Assembly (NCBI GenBank): GCA_031213475.1
Contig: JARUPZ010000010.1
Span: 2,361,001-2,425,000, forward strand
Length of the DNA: 64,000 nt
From: Nereocystis luetkeana
Lineage: Eukaryota > Sar > Phaeophyceae > Laminariales > Laminariaceae
Direction of reading: 5' to 3'
The notes beneath the pieces are model-generated. The model made no database searches. It saw only the letters and a list, made by a program, of their open reading frames with translations, and was not told the origin of the DNA. Position numbers and translations under genes: made by a program. How positions within the stretch are numbered: the stretch's first letter is position 1; the number at the start of each line of letters is the position of its first letter. This document shows, one piece after another, positions 34,114 to 45,362 of the stretch.

Positions 34114-34737
34114 ATACCTGGTAGATACATACGAAGAGAGCTCTCAAAAAAGGGATGTTTGCCTTTTTACTCGCGGACTCTGGAGCTGTGGCTACAGGAA
34201 GAAGAAGAAAAAACCCGGTAAAACCGAACGAGAAGGGAAGGCTCTCTCTTGAATCTTGATTGTTATCCAGGTATTCCTCGGTATTTTTTCCGCGGGGTTT
34301 ATCCCACAGTTTTGGGCGGGATTCGGGGTTATCCTTCAGTACCGTGATAAATGTGAAATCCGGCTCGCACAAAAAACAAATAAATCCCGCGCAAAATATT
34401 TTATCCCGTTCCCGCGCCCACGGAAAAATGTTTTATTCCCGTTTCAGAGTACAAAGTTTAAACGAGTCCCGCGCAAATACAACATATTATGTCCCGTTCC
34501 CGCACAAACACGTCCCGGAAGTTCGGGATACACTGTCATGGTCTTCATGGTCTATTGTCGGAGAGGCGTGTTTCTGATGAAACGCGCCAAGCAAATAATT
34601 TATATAAAACCCCACTGTTCTCAGAACTCTCTGAGAGCCAGGAAAGTGGGAATCATCAAGATAAGACATCAATCTCTGTGAGTAAGTATACACGTCTAGG
34701 CCGACCTGCATTACAGGAGTCGAGCCTGCACCATACT

Positions 34738-35120
34738 GCCGGTCGCCCCGGTGGTTAAAGTGGTTAACCTCGAATTCTACTTGTTAGAGTCCTGGGTTCG
34801 AGCCCCAGGTGGGTCGGACTTTGACTTCATTTATTTGCAAAAATAAAAAAATAAAAAATAGAAATAAAAAAATAAAAAATAAAAGGATTCAATTGTTGAG
34901 AGCGCCTTGCAGCGTGGGTAGGCACAATTCGATGCGAGTCGACGAGGGAAGAAAAGGCTGAAATCTTCTCGCGATAAAAATGAAGGCACGTGCCGTGGCG
35001 GGAAGGGGGGAGAAGAGCCTGCTATGTGACCCCGGATCTGAGTTACGAGTTGGGAGGAGAGAGAGAAGAAGATGTGCGAAGATAATGAATGGGATGAGCA
35101 AAAAAAAAAAAAAAAAAAAA
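34738..35120 (+). mobile_element. SINE-A, full length with poly(A)
   Basis: Head GCCGGTCGCCCCGGTGGTTA, B box GGGTTCGAGCCCCAG, an expanded AAATAAAAAATAAA junction, the body, and a 21-base A tail. The purine-rich expansion makes it about 40 bp longer than the copy at 43033. Confidence 0.88.
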
Positions 35121-35261
35121 GACCGCCCCTTTTGTTATCCGGTAGTCAGCGACATACACCCCCCTATACCCCTATTTTATCAGAACATCCCGAATCCACT
35201 TGATAATAGAGCAACGTGAAATCCCGCTGACACGTAAATGCGAATCAATCCCCCGTATTTT

Positions 35262-35575
35262 TGTTTTTTGGTTTTCTTTTTCTTTTTCGATCTGTCTTCT
35301 TCGTTTTTGTTTTTTTCCTTTCCTTTCCCTATTTCATAGAATGTGTATGTCGTGCCTCTCGTATCCAGTACAATGACGTGGAATTGCATTGTCCACTGCT
35401 GTCTGTGTTTTTCTGCATACGTGGCAACGTACCTGGTATGTAGTATCTCCGTGGCGTAGTTTTGTGACCACATAATTCAGAACTTGTATCTCTCTATTAA
35501 TAGGATTGAAGAATCGGCACGAATACTGGTTCATGGTTGTGCTGGATGTCGACGGGTCAGAAAGAACGATTCGAA
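35262..35575 (-). repeat. R3 copy with TACCTGGTA and TATTAATA insertions
   Basis: Compared with 26983-27375, GCAACGTAGTATC has become GCAACGTACCTGGTATGTAG (35430), and TCTAGGAT has become TCTATTAATAGGAT (35495). Confidence 0.82.
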
Positions 35576-36253
35576 GCCAGATTGACGGGGTACGTATATA
35601 CGTACGTAATACAAGGGTGTTATCCAAAACCAGGTATACATGTCCCAATAAGAACCAAAATAAGGTACACACTCAAAACATGTAAAACATACACACCAGG
35701 AGCCTTGCCGTTGGTGTTACAAGAATTACCCTGGGCTGTTTAATCGATCGAACTTTACCCCTCCGCTGGTTGTTGTTGTTGTTGTTGTTCTCACATTAAA
35801 TCTCTGACGAAGGAGACCGTGGTCACACAAAGGTGCTGGAGCCCTAGGAAGATCCGAAAAACGAAAAAAATCGAAAATTCGGCTGCCTCAAAATACACGA
35901 GACGAAAAAAGCGCACGCAAGATAAAACCAATGTGCAAAACTGAACTAACAAGGCCGCGGGTATATCCTCTCAACTATAACATATATAGAAGAGTACCCC
36001 CGTTCCCACCACTAACCAACTCGTGGCTGCTGACTACAGCGGATGCTGTCTGAAGTGCTGCCTGCACCCTACGAAACGCACGGTAGTCGTGAAAACGAAA
36101 GAGGAACACACCTGCCTGCTATCTGGAGTGCTGTCAGAGTGAAGACTCGTGGATATGCAGTGAAAAAAGGAGCAATCGAACCTTACTACCACACGAATAT
36201 CAACGATCGCCATCTCTTCCTGGACTGTCTGACGCAAAAAGGTGCAGCACATA

Positions 36254-36545
36254 CGAGTATAGCTCAGCAGACAACACCTTCACATTTGACGTCGTCGAGG
36301 ACACGGGTTCGAATCTCACTTCGACCATTTCTTTCTTTCATAGAAACGCTTGCGCGTGCGTCCCTCGAAACATATCCCCCTGGTTCCCCAGGTAGGTGTT
36401 GGAACGAAGCGGGTAGGTCAGCGTATGGCCGTATTCGGTACCGACGCCCCCAAGATCATGCCGTTCAGAGGGGGGGTAAATGTTATAACGATTTTACCCC
36501 GGGGCTAATCGATCGATATTTCACCCCTATAGCTCAGTAGGTAAC
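36254..36545 (+). mobile_element. SINE-C (tRNA-headed), head-body-head
   Basis: TATAGCTCAGCAGACAACACC (A box) and ACGGGTTCGAATCTCAC (B box), then CTTGCGCGTGCGTCCCTCG, a CCTGGTTCCCCAGG stem, GCGGGTAGGTCAGCGTATGG and a purine run. It ends in ACCCCTATAGCTCAGTAGGT, i.e. a second copy of its own head. Confidence 0.75.
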
Positions 36546-36615
36546 ACCTCCACATTGGCCAGCCTCACATCATTCCTTAGTCTGGCTTGAAACTGTCCAG
36601 GTACACCTGGATTTT

Positions 36616-36967
36616 GCCTTTTTTTTCCCCTTTTTTTTTTTCAACATCACTTTTACTTTCCAGCCTAGCTCGTAGGAGGTTTTTACCCTCGGCGATCTTC
36701 TGGACAAGCCGTGGTCACAGGTGTCGTCCCTTCTCCCCCCCGGTACGTGCCTTTATGTTTTGTCCCGCATAGGGTTCAGCATTCATTCCCACGGCTCGTC
36801 GATTTTCATCGAATGTAGCTAACTCACGCTCTCGCGCTTTCCGTTAATCAATTTCTTCATCATGCAAGAAAAAGTCCCTGCGAGCATGTGCACTCGGTGA
36901 GACTTGAACCCACGAAATTGATCTTGACAGGCACGCGGACCACCTACCAAGCCACCGGGGACGCCGG
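36616..36967 (-). mobile_element. SINE-B, full length
   Basis: On the minus strand the head is GTCCCCGGTGGCTTGGTAGG and GTGGGTTCAAGTCTCACCGA; the tail ends in an A-rich stretch (complement of TTTTTTTTTTTCAAC). Confidence 0.8.
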
Positions 36968-37675
36968 CTAGTACTACTTTTTGTTGGCTCTTTGTCTACA
37001 GGCAGTAGCTTTCAACTGCTATTGCCTGTTGGTGGTATTCGACGAATTATGTCAGCTTTTTCATTTTGAATGAATGACGCCCTGCACATTGTCAGAAGGC
37101 AAATTGAAAAAAAAAAACAGAGAGGCCATACGTACACTATTTTTTCGCTGCGTATGTGTCTCCGGCCCCTCGGTTCCAATTCTTGTTGGAAAAAACTGTA
37201 CGTATGTACGTACGTAGGTACTTAGGCATACCCTACGTACGTACGTTGATTCTCTGGAATGCGCGATGTTCTTCAGTTTAGTTGTCACATCGTGCACGAT
37301 GTGTACTACTACTGTTGTCACTTTCTGAAGTATGGTCACATGTCACATGAGTCATGTAATCATACAGCACCGCCGTGCCGTACACACAAACGGCAGTTCG
37401 TCTGCCCCACCCCGCGTCGAGGTGGTCTCAGGTTCGGCACGGCAAAATAATTTCGTGCCGAGCATAGGTGTGGTTCGGCGAGGATGATCGAGCGGCTTCA
37501 AAGCTGGCAACAGGGGGGGGGAGCTCCAGAATAAATGCTCTCGACGCGCCCACCTTGGCGAAACAAACGAACCCAGGTGACCCTGTGCAGGAGCCCGTGG
37601 TACCTGCGGCGTCCACGGTGGCTTGGGAAGGTGGTCTGTTATGAGGCTTAGATTGGGTAGGCGATTGGTTGTTAA

Positions 37676-37995
37676 CCTTGGTTATCAACCTTTTTACCTT
37701 TAGCCCAACGGACTAAGACCTTAACAAATGGCGTCGTCGGCAGTACATAGGTCGTTGGTCGTGAGTTCGAATCTCACGCCCACCATGAAATTTCTTTTAA
37801 AAGAAAATTGAGTTTCCTCATGTCAAGAACCTGAAAAAAATACTTCTGGATCCCCAGAAATTGGAACCGCGTGTTGGTGTTCACGCGTCGAGCCGTATAT
37901 CCGGTCCGTTCCAGGGGGGGAGAGTGCTATGAGGCTTAGATTGGGTAGGCGATTGGTTAACCTTTTACCTTTAGCCCAACGGACTAAGACCTTAC
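37676..37995 (+). mobile_element. SINE-D (tRNA-headed), head-body-head
   Basis: TTTACCTTTAGCCCAACGGA, then GTGAGTTCGAATCTCACGCC (B box), a body with TCTGGATCCCCAGAA and ACGCGTCGAGCCGTATATCC, and a final repeat of TTTACCTTTAGCCCAACGGA (37970). The duplicated head means it is bounded by about 40-bp direct repeats. Confidence 0.7.
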
Positions 37996-37997
37996 TT

Positions 37998-38104
37998 GAC
38001 CCTTTGAGAACTGCAGTCCCGTTTTGGGAGTCCCGTTTTGGGGACAATCCAGTCAAATTCCAAGTAGTTTGTCCCCAAAACGGGACTGCGGCACTAAAAG
38101 GGTC
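37998..38104. mobile_element. MITE-2 copy with internal duplication
   Basis: TGACCCTTTGAGAACTGCAG at the left, AGTCCCGTTTTGGG repeated twice, and GCACTAAAAGGGTCA at the right. It lies inside the SINE cluster. Confidence 0.82.
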
Positions 38105-38270
38105 AACAGGTCCGCGTGCCTCATAAGATTATGTTCGTGGGTCGAGTCTCACGGTGTGCATACTCGTACGTAAGGACTTTTTCTTGCCTAAAAAATGAAC
38201 AGCGGAAGCGCGAGAAGAGCATGAGTTAGCAACATTCGATGAAAAATGGCAAGATGCCTCGTAGAGGGGA
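38105..38270 (+). mobile_element. SINE-B partial copy
   Basis: GTCCGCGTGCCTCATAAG, GGGTCGAGTCTCACGGTGTG and AACATTCGATGAAAAATGG match SINE-B; the A box is replaced by the MITE-2. Confidence 0.65.
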
Positions 38271-38343
38271 GGACATAACAAGTGTTCTAATATGGAGAAT
38301 TTGATCATTTACCCTGGGCCGGATAGTGGTCGATCGATCTTTT

Positions 38344-38640
38344 ACCCCTATAGTTCAGTAGGCAACACCTTCATATTTGGCGTCGTCGGTTGGACACGGG
38401 TTCACATATCACTTCGAACGTTTCTTTCATGAAAGCGCTTGCGCGTGCGTCCCTAATCAACATATCCCCCAGGTTTCCCAAGTATTGAAAACAAGCGGGT
38501 AGGTCAGTGTATGGTCGTATACGGTAACTGCGACGCCCCACATATATATCAACCCGTTCAGAAGGGGGGGAGAATTCATCCTGGGCTGGGCAACCGATCG
38601 ATCTTTTACCCCTGAAGCTCAGTAGGTAACACCTTTTCAC
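38344..38640 (+). mobile_element. SINE-C copy
   Basis: CCCCTATAGTTCAGTAGGCA, GACACGGGTTCACATATCAC and CGGGTAGGTCAGTGTATGG. It ends CCCCTGAAGCTCAGTAGGTA, again with a terminal second head. Confidence 0.75.
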
Positions 38641-38644
38641 AGAT

Positions 38645-38810
38645 AGATGCTGAAACCTGTGCGCGATAAAAATGAAGGCATGTACCGGGGGGGGGGGGGG
38701 GGAGGGACGACACACCTGTGACCACGACTTTTGTCCAGAAGATCGCTGAGGGTACAACCTCCTACCATTACGAGTTAAGCTGGAAAGTGAAAGTGATTAT
38801 GAAAATAGAT
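38645..38810 (+). mobile_element. SINE-B 3' fragment fused behind SINE-C
   Basis: GCGATAAAAATGAAGGCATG, a 15-base G tract and CAGAAGATCGCTGAGGGTAC correspond to the SINE-B 3' half. Confidence 0.6.
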
Positions 38811-38854
38811 ACTGGTATACCAGGTATAGTATATATATATATACCTGGTATGCA

Positions 38855-38951
38855 TTAACCCTTTTAGGACCGCAGTCCCGTGTCGGGGACAAAGTACTTA
38901 GAATTTGACTGGTTTGTCCCCAAAACGGGACTGCGGTTCTAAAGGGGTTAA
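38855..38951. mobile_element. MITE-2 copy, near consensus
   Basis: TTAACCCTTTTAGGACCGCA to GACTGCGGTTCTAAAGGGGTTAA; both TTAA ends are present. An inverted pair TACCAGGTA/TACCTGGTA with an AT repeat (38818-38850) precedes it. Confidence 0.9.
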
Positions 38952-39515
38952 GGAAATAAAAATTGCAGGCCACACGCTCAATGTTTAGGCGCAAAATAGT
39001 GTTCGTGATTTCTCATGGCCAAAAACACCGCTCGTGGAGTCTGTTTTTACTTGCTATCAGGGTGTAACTGTTTTTTGCTCAAAAGGGACAGGTGTGCCTG
39101 ATTCTTGCTTCTCTGCCCTAAATACAAGCATCAGGTTCCGCGTTCAGTCATCAATAGGTTGCTTTTTCGTGCTCCCTATTTTACTTTCGTTTCAGCGAAC
39201 AGTGAGCGATTATATTTCACGTAGACCTGGTCTAAAATGTTCAAATTCCCGGCGATGCAAGAAAAATTCCACGGCAGTCCGGATTTTCCCTGCGGGTTGA
39301 GTCCCGCCGTGGCTAGGTCCCCTCCCGGGGAGTTCCGCGGTGGCCGGATCCTGCACAAACAATCCCGTCGAATCCCGTCGTTGCTAGACCCCGTAGAAAA
39401 TATCCCGTTGAATCCCGTTGTCTTTTAATATCGTTCCGGGGAGTCCCGCGATGCCATGGTCAGACCCCATACAACTAGTACCGTGGGATCCCAGGGTAAC
39501 TGGTGATCGGTCGTT

Positions 39516-39820
39516 CACCCCTATAGCTCAGTAGGTAACTCCTTCACATTTGACGTCGTCCAGGTCACGGGTTCGAACCTCACTTCGAACGTTTCTTTTA
39601 CAGAAACGCTTGCGCGTGCACGCCCAAAAAAAAACACATCTCCCTGGATCCCCAGGTAATGAAACGAAGCGGGTAGGTCAGCGTACGGACGTATACGGTT
39701 CCGACGCCCCAAAGACCCCGCCCTTCAGAGGGGGGGAGAGTGTTATAAGGATTACCTTGGGCTGGGTAATCGATCGGTCTTTTACCCCTATAGCTCAGTA
39801 CAGTAGGTAACACCTTCACA
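39516..39820 (+). mobile_element. SINE-C copy
   Basis: ACCCCTATAGCTCAGTAGGT and CACGGGTTCGAACCTCACTT, ending TTTACCCCTATAGCTCAGTA. The preceding 39300-39500 has repeated AATCCCGTCG/GTTGAATCCCG words. Confidence 0.78.
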
Positions 39821-39934
39821 TTCCCGCGGGATATGGTCTCAGAGTCCAAAACGAGTCCCGAAGAATGCCCTGGTGCTTATCATACCGTACACCTCGGATA
39901 CACATCAGTAGTGCCTGGTAGTTCGTCACTACTT

Positions 39935-40113
39935 CGGCGCGAGCCGACGAGGGAAGAGAGCGCTGGAGTCTTCTGGCGACGCAAAAGGAGGCGTAGTGGG
40001 GATGGGGGAGGGGGGTCTGCTATGTCACCCCGAATCTGAGTTCCGACTAGTATACCGAGTGCGATATAGGAGGGAGAGAGAACCAGAAGTGCGGAGATAA
40101 TAAATGGGAAGAA
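39935..40113 (+). mobile_element. SINE-A relic
   Basis: GCGAGCCGACGAGGGAAGAG, GCTATGTCACCCCGAATCTG and AGATAATAAATGGGAAG; the head is missing. Confidence 0.6.
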
Positions 40114-40158
40114 AATATCCTTCGAAGTATATTAATATTTTTTTAATAAAAACACTCC

Positions 40159-40265
40159 ATGACGGGGGACCATAGTATATTGGTCCAAATTTTGCTGGTA
40201 AAAATAGGTAAATATATAGGTTTTGTGTTTACCGTAGGTCCTATTTACTATGGTCCCTCGTAATA
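40159..40265. mobile_element. MITE-1 copy
   Basis: ATGACGGGGGACCATAGTAT at the left and ACTATGGTCCCTCGTAATA at the right. Both ends carry one mutation. Confidence 0.85.
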
Positions 40266-40448
40266 CTACTTCTGTGATACGTACACTAATAACTTTAGAC
40301 CAGCCGCTCACCAGACCAGCCTAATATTAAAACTGCTTTTATCATATGTATGTGTACGTTATGCATGATGTACCTATTGTACCAGTAGGTGCAAAAAACA
40401 ATCTGCCAGCTATTCTAAATAATAGTGGTGTTTATGTCGTATCGAAAA

Positions 40449-40640
40449 TTATCTTGCCCTCCTGGATCTGAACAATAATTCTTCTGTACCCCCATGTATA
40501 GGAACCGCGTGTTGGTTGGCACGCGTCGACCCGTACATCCGGTCCGTTCCCGAGGGGGAGAGTGTTATAAGGCTTAGGTTGGGTGGGCGATTGCTCAATA
40601 GTTTACCTGTAGCCCAACGGGCGAAGACTTCAACACCTTC
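40449..40640 (+). mobile_element. SINE-D 3' portion
   Basis: GTTGGTTGGCACGCGTCGAC, CATCCGGTCCGTTCCCGAGG and GGCTTAGGTTGGGTGGGCGA, ending with the head-like TTTACCTGTAGCCCAACGGG. Confidence 0.65.
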
Positions 40641-40735
40641 CCTTGGCACACCCCGCCCCCCCGGCTATTTTTATGCTGAGACTGAACCTAAGCTTTGATG
40701 TTGTTGTGGTTGTTGTTGTTGTCACATTAATGATG

Positions 40736-41089
40736 GGAAGGTGTCACCTGCTGAGCTATAGGGGTAAAAGATCGATCGATTACCCAGCCCAGGGTTATCC
40801 TTGTAACACTCTCCCTCCCTCTGAACGGCGGGATCTTTGGGGCGTCAGTCCCGCCGTATACGGCGACACACACGCTGACCTACCCGCTTCGTTAAATAAA
40901 TGCCTGAGGAACCAGGTAGATGTGTCTTTAGAGACCGCACGCGCAAGCGCTCCTATAAAAAGAAACGTTCGAAGCGAGATTCAAACCCGTGTCCTCGACG
41001 ACGTCAAATGTGAAGGTGTTACCTAGTGAGCTATAAGGGGTAAAAAATCGATCGATTACCCAGCCCAGAGTAACCCTTGCGACATTAAC
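40736..41089 (-). mobile_element. SINE-C copy, flanked by heads
   Basis: The complement of CTGAGCTATAGGGGTAAAAG occurs at both 40756 and 41029, with the whole body between; the B box is the complement of GATTCAAACCCGTGTCC. Confidence 0.75.
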
Positions 41090-41121
41090 ACATCACAACA
41101 AAAACTACCGTACTACACAGG

Positions 41122-41231
41122 TATTGCGGAGGACCGTAGTTAATAGGACCTACGGTATACATAAAAACCTACCTGTTTAACTATTTTTACTAACAATATT
41201 TGGTCCTATTAACTGTAGTCCCCCGTAATAT
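41122..41231. mobile_element. MITE-1 copy
   Basis: TATTGCGGAGGACCGTAGTT at the left and AACTGTAGTCCCCCGTAATA at the right. Its right TA is part of a TATTAATA word (41229). Confidence 0.85.
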
Positions 41232-41239
41232 TAATAGTA

Positions 41240-42420
41240 GTCCGCGTCCGTGGTCCAGGGGTGCACGAAAAAAAAAACGAAAAAAAATATTACGGAGCAA
41301 CACTCGCCTCCGTGTCGGAAATGAAAACAAACTATTCATGCGTACTGCTGTAGCGGGTTGGGATTTATTTTCGCAACACGTTTTTTTCAGGTCTGTTTGA
41401 CTTGATTTCAGTATATCCCCCTGTCTGGAACTTGCGAAAAAAAAAAAACTTGTGTTTCCTTGCGCGGTCACAAGCTCCAAAAATAGCTCTGGAGTGGAAG
41501 AATAACAAACCCTCACGGGGGAAAAAAAGAAGATACAACTCACAGAGTAAAAAGCAGTACGTACGATACACTTCATAACTGAAGCACATCGTGCACCACG
41601 AGCAAGAGAAAAATGGAATCAATCCAGAGGGAAAAAGAGAGCAGCAAAGGAAAAAGGAGAAGCAAAGCTGGAAGCCGAAAGGCAGAATAAAGCCAAAAGG
41701 GAGCATGTCAATGCGTACGGGAGAACGTGCAAGAGAAAACGCAAGCGAAAAAACGCAAGCGGGCACACAGACTCTTGCGCACTCGCAGGCACGCAGACGA
41801 GAGGGACGTCGACCCCCAAAAAACACAAAACTCAACTAAAGCAAGGCCCATCAATAGGGACGGCTAGCTACGAACACGCACGCACGCGCTTTCAAGATAA
41901 GCAAAAACAACAAACAAACAAACAAAACGAAAGATCTCCAAAAAAGCAGGAAACAAAAAGAGAGAGAAAAGAGAGAAACAGAAAAAAACGAGAACAAAAC
42001 AGGCAAAAAGTCGAAAAGAAGAACAAAAAGGACAAGAAAAAGGGGAAAGCGCAAACAAACAGAGAAGGCGGGGGACTCCGGGCGGCCCTACGCTATCAGC
42101 TTTTTTTGCGGTACTAGAAAAGCGCGCATCAGACGATGATGACCGTACCCAGTCGTCAGTCTTTTGGGTAGTCCGTCTCGAAAGGGATGCGAGGTGAATG
42201 GTTGAATGGCTTAAGCAAGCAGCAAATGAGTACGCGCCCCTCCCCCCCTCCCCCCCCCCCCGCCCCTGCTCCTCCCTAGGCGCATTGGTGTCGACGGTCC
42301 GTGTCGCAGTTGCAGCCGCAGTCATGCAGCAAGTATCGAAAATGTATCGATTCGTTTTTTTTTGTTTACACGTCGGTATAATATCGTATCGATTTCGATT
42401 CTTGTTCCATCTCCAACACC
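41240..42420. other. Intergenic, purine-rich
   Basis: 41600-42070 is a GA/A-rich strand that gives long Lys/Glu or Phe/Leu/Ser ORFs; nothing recognisable. 42180-42260 repeats the GAAAGGGATGCG..AAGCAAGCAACAAATGAGTA block also at 3190-3245 and 45975-46010. Confidence 0.45.
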
Positions 42421-42422
42421 AT

Positions 42423-42532
42423 TGATTACGGGGGACCATAGTAAATAGGACCCAATATTGTTAGTAAAAAAAGCGAAGTATATAGGTTTTTGTTTGTACC
42501 GTAGGTCCTATTTAATATGGTCCCCCGTAATA
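42423..42532. mobile_element. MITE-1 copy
   Basis: Left arm GATTACGGGGGACCATAG, right arm AATATGGTCCCCCGTAATA. Confidence 0.88.
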
Positions 42533-42801
42533 AGTAGTGCCGGATGTTTTTTGGTAGGATTTTCGTTTGCATTTGCACTAAACATGACCGCGCCAAGGAA
42601 CTGGAAAGGTGGAAGGAGTCGCGCACGGTCAACTATATCCATGTGCGAGGAAGTAGCAGCACCACTTTTAATCTATTTGTATCGCTGTATATCGTACTCG
42701 AGTGTACCATTATATGTTTCACAAAAAATCAAAAGAAAAAAACAAGAACAAAAAAAAACATCTCTAATTCCCGGAGGCGGGAGCGGAGAGGGGGCAGGGC
42801 G

Positions 42802-43020
42802 CGGGGGGGGGGTACTCGATATCATGCATGGGCGTAGCCGTATGACCATAGACTCTCGTATCCCTGAAATTCCGGGACGGAGCACGTCGGGTTTTTACCG
42901 ACTAGGCAGACATCGCTTGCATCAAGCGCGGGGGGGGGCGCACTCGATATCATCCAAGGGCGTACTCGTATTATGCCATAGACCCTCGCATCCATGCAAT
43001 GCCGGGACGGAGCAGGGGGG
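42802..43020 (-). repeat. Two R4 3' parts in tandem with G tracts
   Basis: GTACTCGATATCATGCATGG to CATCGCTTGCATCAAGCGCG, then a second CACTCGATATCATCCAAGGG to ATGCCGGGACGGAGC. Each unit begins with a G tract. Confidence 0.75.
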
Positions 43021-43032
43021 GTGTATATACTA

Positions 43033-43363
43033 GCCGGTCGCCCCGGTGGTTCAAGTGGTTAACCTCGAATTCTACTTGTTTGAGTCCCGGGTTCGAGCCC
43101 CAGGTGGGTCGGACTTTGACTTTATTTGCAAAAATAAAAAATAAAGGATTCAATTGTTGAGAGCGCCTTGCAGCGTGGGTAGGCACAATTCGATGCGAGT
43201 CGACGAGGGAAGAAAAGGCTGAAATCTTCTCGCGATAAAAAATGAAGGCACGTACCGTAGCGGGAAGGGGGGAGAAGAGCCTGCTATGTGACCCCGGATC
43301 TGAGTTACGAGTTGGAAGGAGAGAGAGAAGAAGATGTGCGAAGATAATGAATGGGATGAGAAA

Positions 43364-43372
<9 letters not shown>
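43033..43372 (+). mobile_element. SINE-A, full length, reference copy
   Basis: A 340 bp element with head GCCGGTCGCCCCGGTGGTTC, B box GGGTTCGAGCCCCAGG, junction TTTATTTGCAAAAATAAA, body and A tail followed by an AT microsatellite. The head looks tRNA-derived, but no folded anticodon arm can be assigned. Confidence 0.88.
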
Positions 43373-43394
<22 letters not shown>

Positions 43395-43480
43395 TAAACT
43401 CGATTCTTCGTTTTGTCACTATCTCCTTGTCTGTATGTGTACCGTCTTCTTGTCTTCTTTTCGCCTTCCGTCTGGTCTTC

Positions 43481-43588
43481 TTAACCCCTTTAGAACTCCA
43501 GTCCCGTTTTGGGGACAAGGCACTCCAATTCCAAGTAATTTGTCCCCAAGTGTCCCCAAAACGAGACTGCAGTTCTAAAAGGGTTAAG
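43481..43588. mobile_element. MITE-2 copy
   Basis: TTAACCCCTTTAGAACTCCA to GCAGTTCTAAAAGGGTTAA, with GTGTCCCCAA duplicated in the middle. Confidence 0.88.
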
Positions 43589-43753
43589 TGACGTCCGTAT
43601 GTTGGTTCACCAGCTGAACATATATCACAGGACTGATCGTACCAGCTAACAGCAACCTTGTCCTGGGGACTCGGCCAGCGCCTTGAGCGCACATACATGT
43701 TAGCTTCGTTTTTCTTTTTTGTTTGTTTTCACTTTTTTTTTTCCTTTCTTATG

Positions 43754-43862
43754 TACTACGGGGGACCATAGTTAACAGGACCTATGGTATACATAAAAAC
43801 CTATATGTTTAAGCATTTTTACTAACAATATTTGGTCCTATTATCTATGGCCCCCCGTAATA
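43754..43862. mobile_element. MITE-1 copy
   Basis: TACTACGGGGGACCATAG at the left, ATCTATGGCCCCCCGTAATA at the right. Confidence 0.88.
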
Positions 43863-44030
43863 GTCTCTTTTTTTTGTCCCCCCTTCTTCGTTTTTCTTTA
43901 TTGTTATTTTTCCTCTCTTTTTTTTTTTGGGCGTACACACGTTTTACCATGGGTGGTTATGTTCCTGGTACTATTTGGTTGCAAGTGATAAAGGATAATG
44001 GTCTACCACAGCGCGTCGGTATCGTTTCCC

Positions 44031-44127
44031 TTAACCCTTTCAGAACCGCAGTCCCGATTTGGGGACAAACTACTTAAAATTTAAGTGGATTGTCCCGAAA
44101 ATGAGACTGCAGTCCTAAAAGGGTCAA
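44031..44127. mobile_element. MITE-2 copy
   Basis: TTAACCCTTTCAGAACCGCA to GACTGCAGTCCTAAAAGGGTCA. Confidence 0.88.
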
Positions 44128-45133
44128 CGCGCTGGTACTGCCGTGCGCACTATTTTTTTCATTTTTGTTACAGCCTGTTTGGCGACCACAGGCAGGATTT
44201 CAGGGAAATGAGCTATTAATATCAACATTGTGAGAGCATCATCATCATTATCATCACCATAATCACTCTATATCATGCATATATATGGCCTTAGTTGGGG
44301 GGGGGGGGGGGGGGGTAAATACTATCTATCCCCGCCCCCTATGCCACGTACACTCCTTTCCGAACATGCCACCGGCACAGATATCATGAACAAGACTTTA
44401 AGCGTGGACCCTCTCTCTTTTGGTGGCAGTGGCAGGGGCACTGGCAGCCGCAGGCAAATAACCCAAGACCACAATAATCCCGTCACCCAAAACGTCGCCA
44501 TGTCTCTCGTAAATCCCTTTCTAAGCGAATTATATATATATATATATATACCATATACCAAGTACATCAAGGGACCACGGGTACACGACAACAAAAAAAA
44601 CAAAAAAACACCTCAATTTTTCCTTTCTTATTTTTAGTCCCAGACCGTGAGGGCATACTACAATCAAGTAAAACATAACTGAACATATTTACCAGGTATA
44701 CATTATATATATATATGTTAATATAGATGTTGAATTTAGTTTCTATAAAAAATCCCCCAACACGCCAGTTTGTTTTCAATCCCGACATCAATCGTGGCGG
44801 GTGTTGTAGCTCCGTTTTCTCCATTATTTTTCAGTTTTCGTGCACCCCTGCGCATATATATCTGAATATATGTTCGTATAATATTAATATTTTAATAGTA
44901 ATGTTTTGTGAAACGTTCGCTTGTTTCCGAACGTATATATCTCTTCGTGCGCGCACTTTTAGCAGAAACGCCGAGAGGGTCGACACGGGAAGGCCGTCCA
45001 GACATGGTCGTCGATGTTTGGGGTGCGACCTGTTGTACGTTCGTACGAGCACGAGCTGGCACGAGTGTTCTTTCTTTTTTCTTCATATATTTTTGCTTCT
45101 TCCTGTCGTCATGCCCCTCTCTGCCTCATTCCA
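44128..45133. other. Intergenic with AT and G tracts
   Basis: An 18-base G tract (44299), AT microsatellites at 44531-44550 and 44703-44716, and TATTAATA at 44214 and 44882. The frame at 44341-44530 (MPRTLLSEHATGTDIMNKT...) is open and non-repetitive but has no recognised domain. Confidence 0.4.
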
Positions 45134-45362
45134 TCAACCCTTTTATTAGTGCAGTAGGGCAAAACTGCAGTCCCGTTTTGGGGACAAATCCCCGAAATTC
45201 AAAGTATTACGGGGGACCACAGTAAAGAGGACCTGATATTGTTGGTAAAAATAGGGAAATATAAAGGCTTTTGTGTGTACCGTAGGTCCTATTAACTATG
45301 GTTCCCCGCAATAGTTTGTGCCCCCAAATTAGCAAAATAGGATGACTGCAGTCCTATTAATT
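45134..45362. mobile_element. MITE-2 copy split by a MITE-1
   Basis: The left MITE-2 half ends ...GAAATTCAAAG and the right half restarts GTTTGTGCCCCC. In complete copies these are joined as CAAAGTAGTTTG, so the insertion hit the central TA. Confidence 0.85.
45205..45314. mobile_element. MITE-1 inserted into MITE-2, TA duplicated
   Basis: TA-TTACGGGGGACCACAGTAAA at the left and ACTATGGTTCCCCGCAA-TA at the right. A second, independent proof of the TA target. Confidence 0.9.

Noticed and set aside
36254..36330. tRNA genes suggested by AGCTCAGTAGG and GGTTCGAATC boxes
   Set aside because: The boxes recur at the head of several SINE copies, no acceptor stem closes, and no anticodon loop is convincing.
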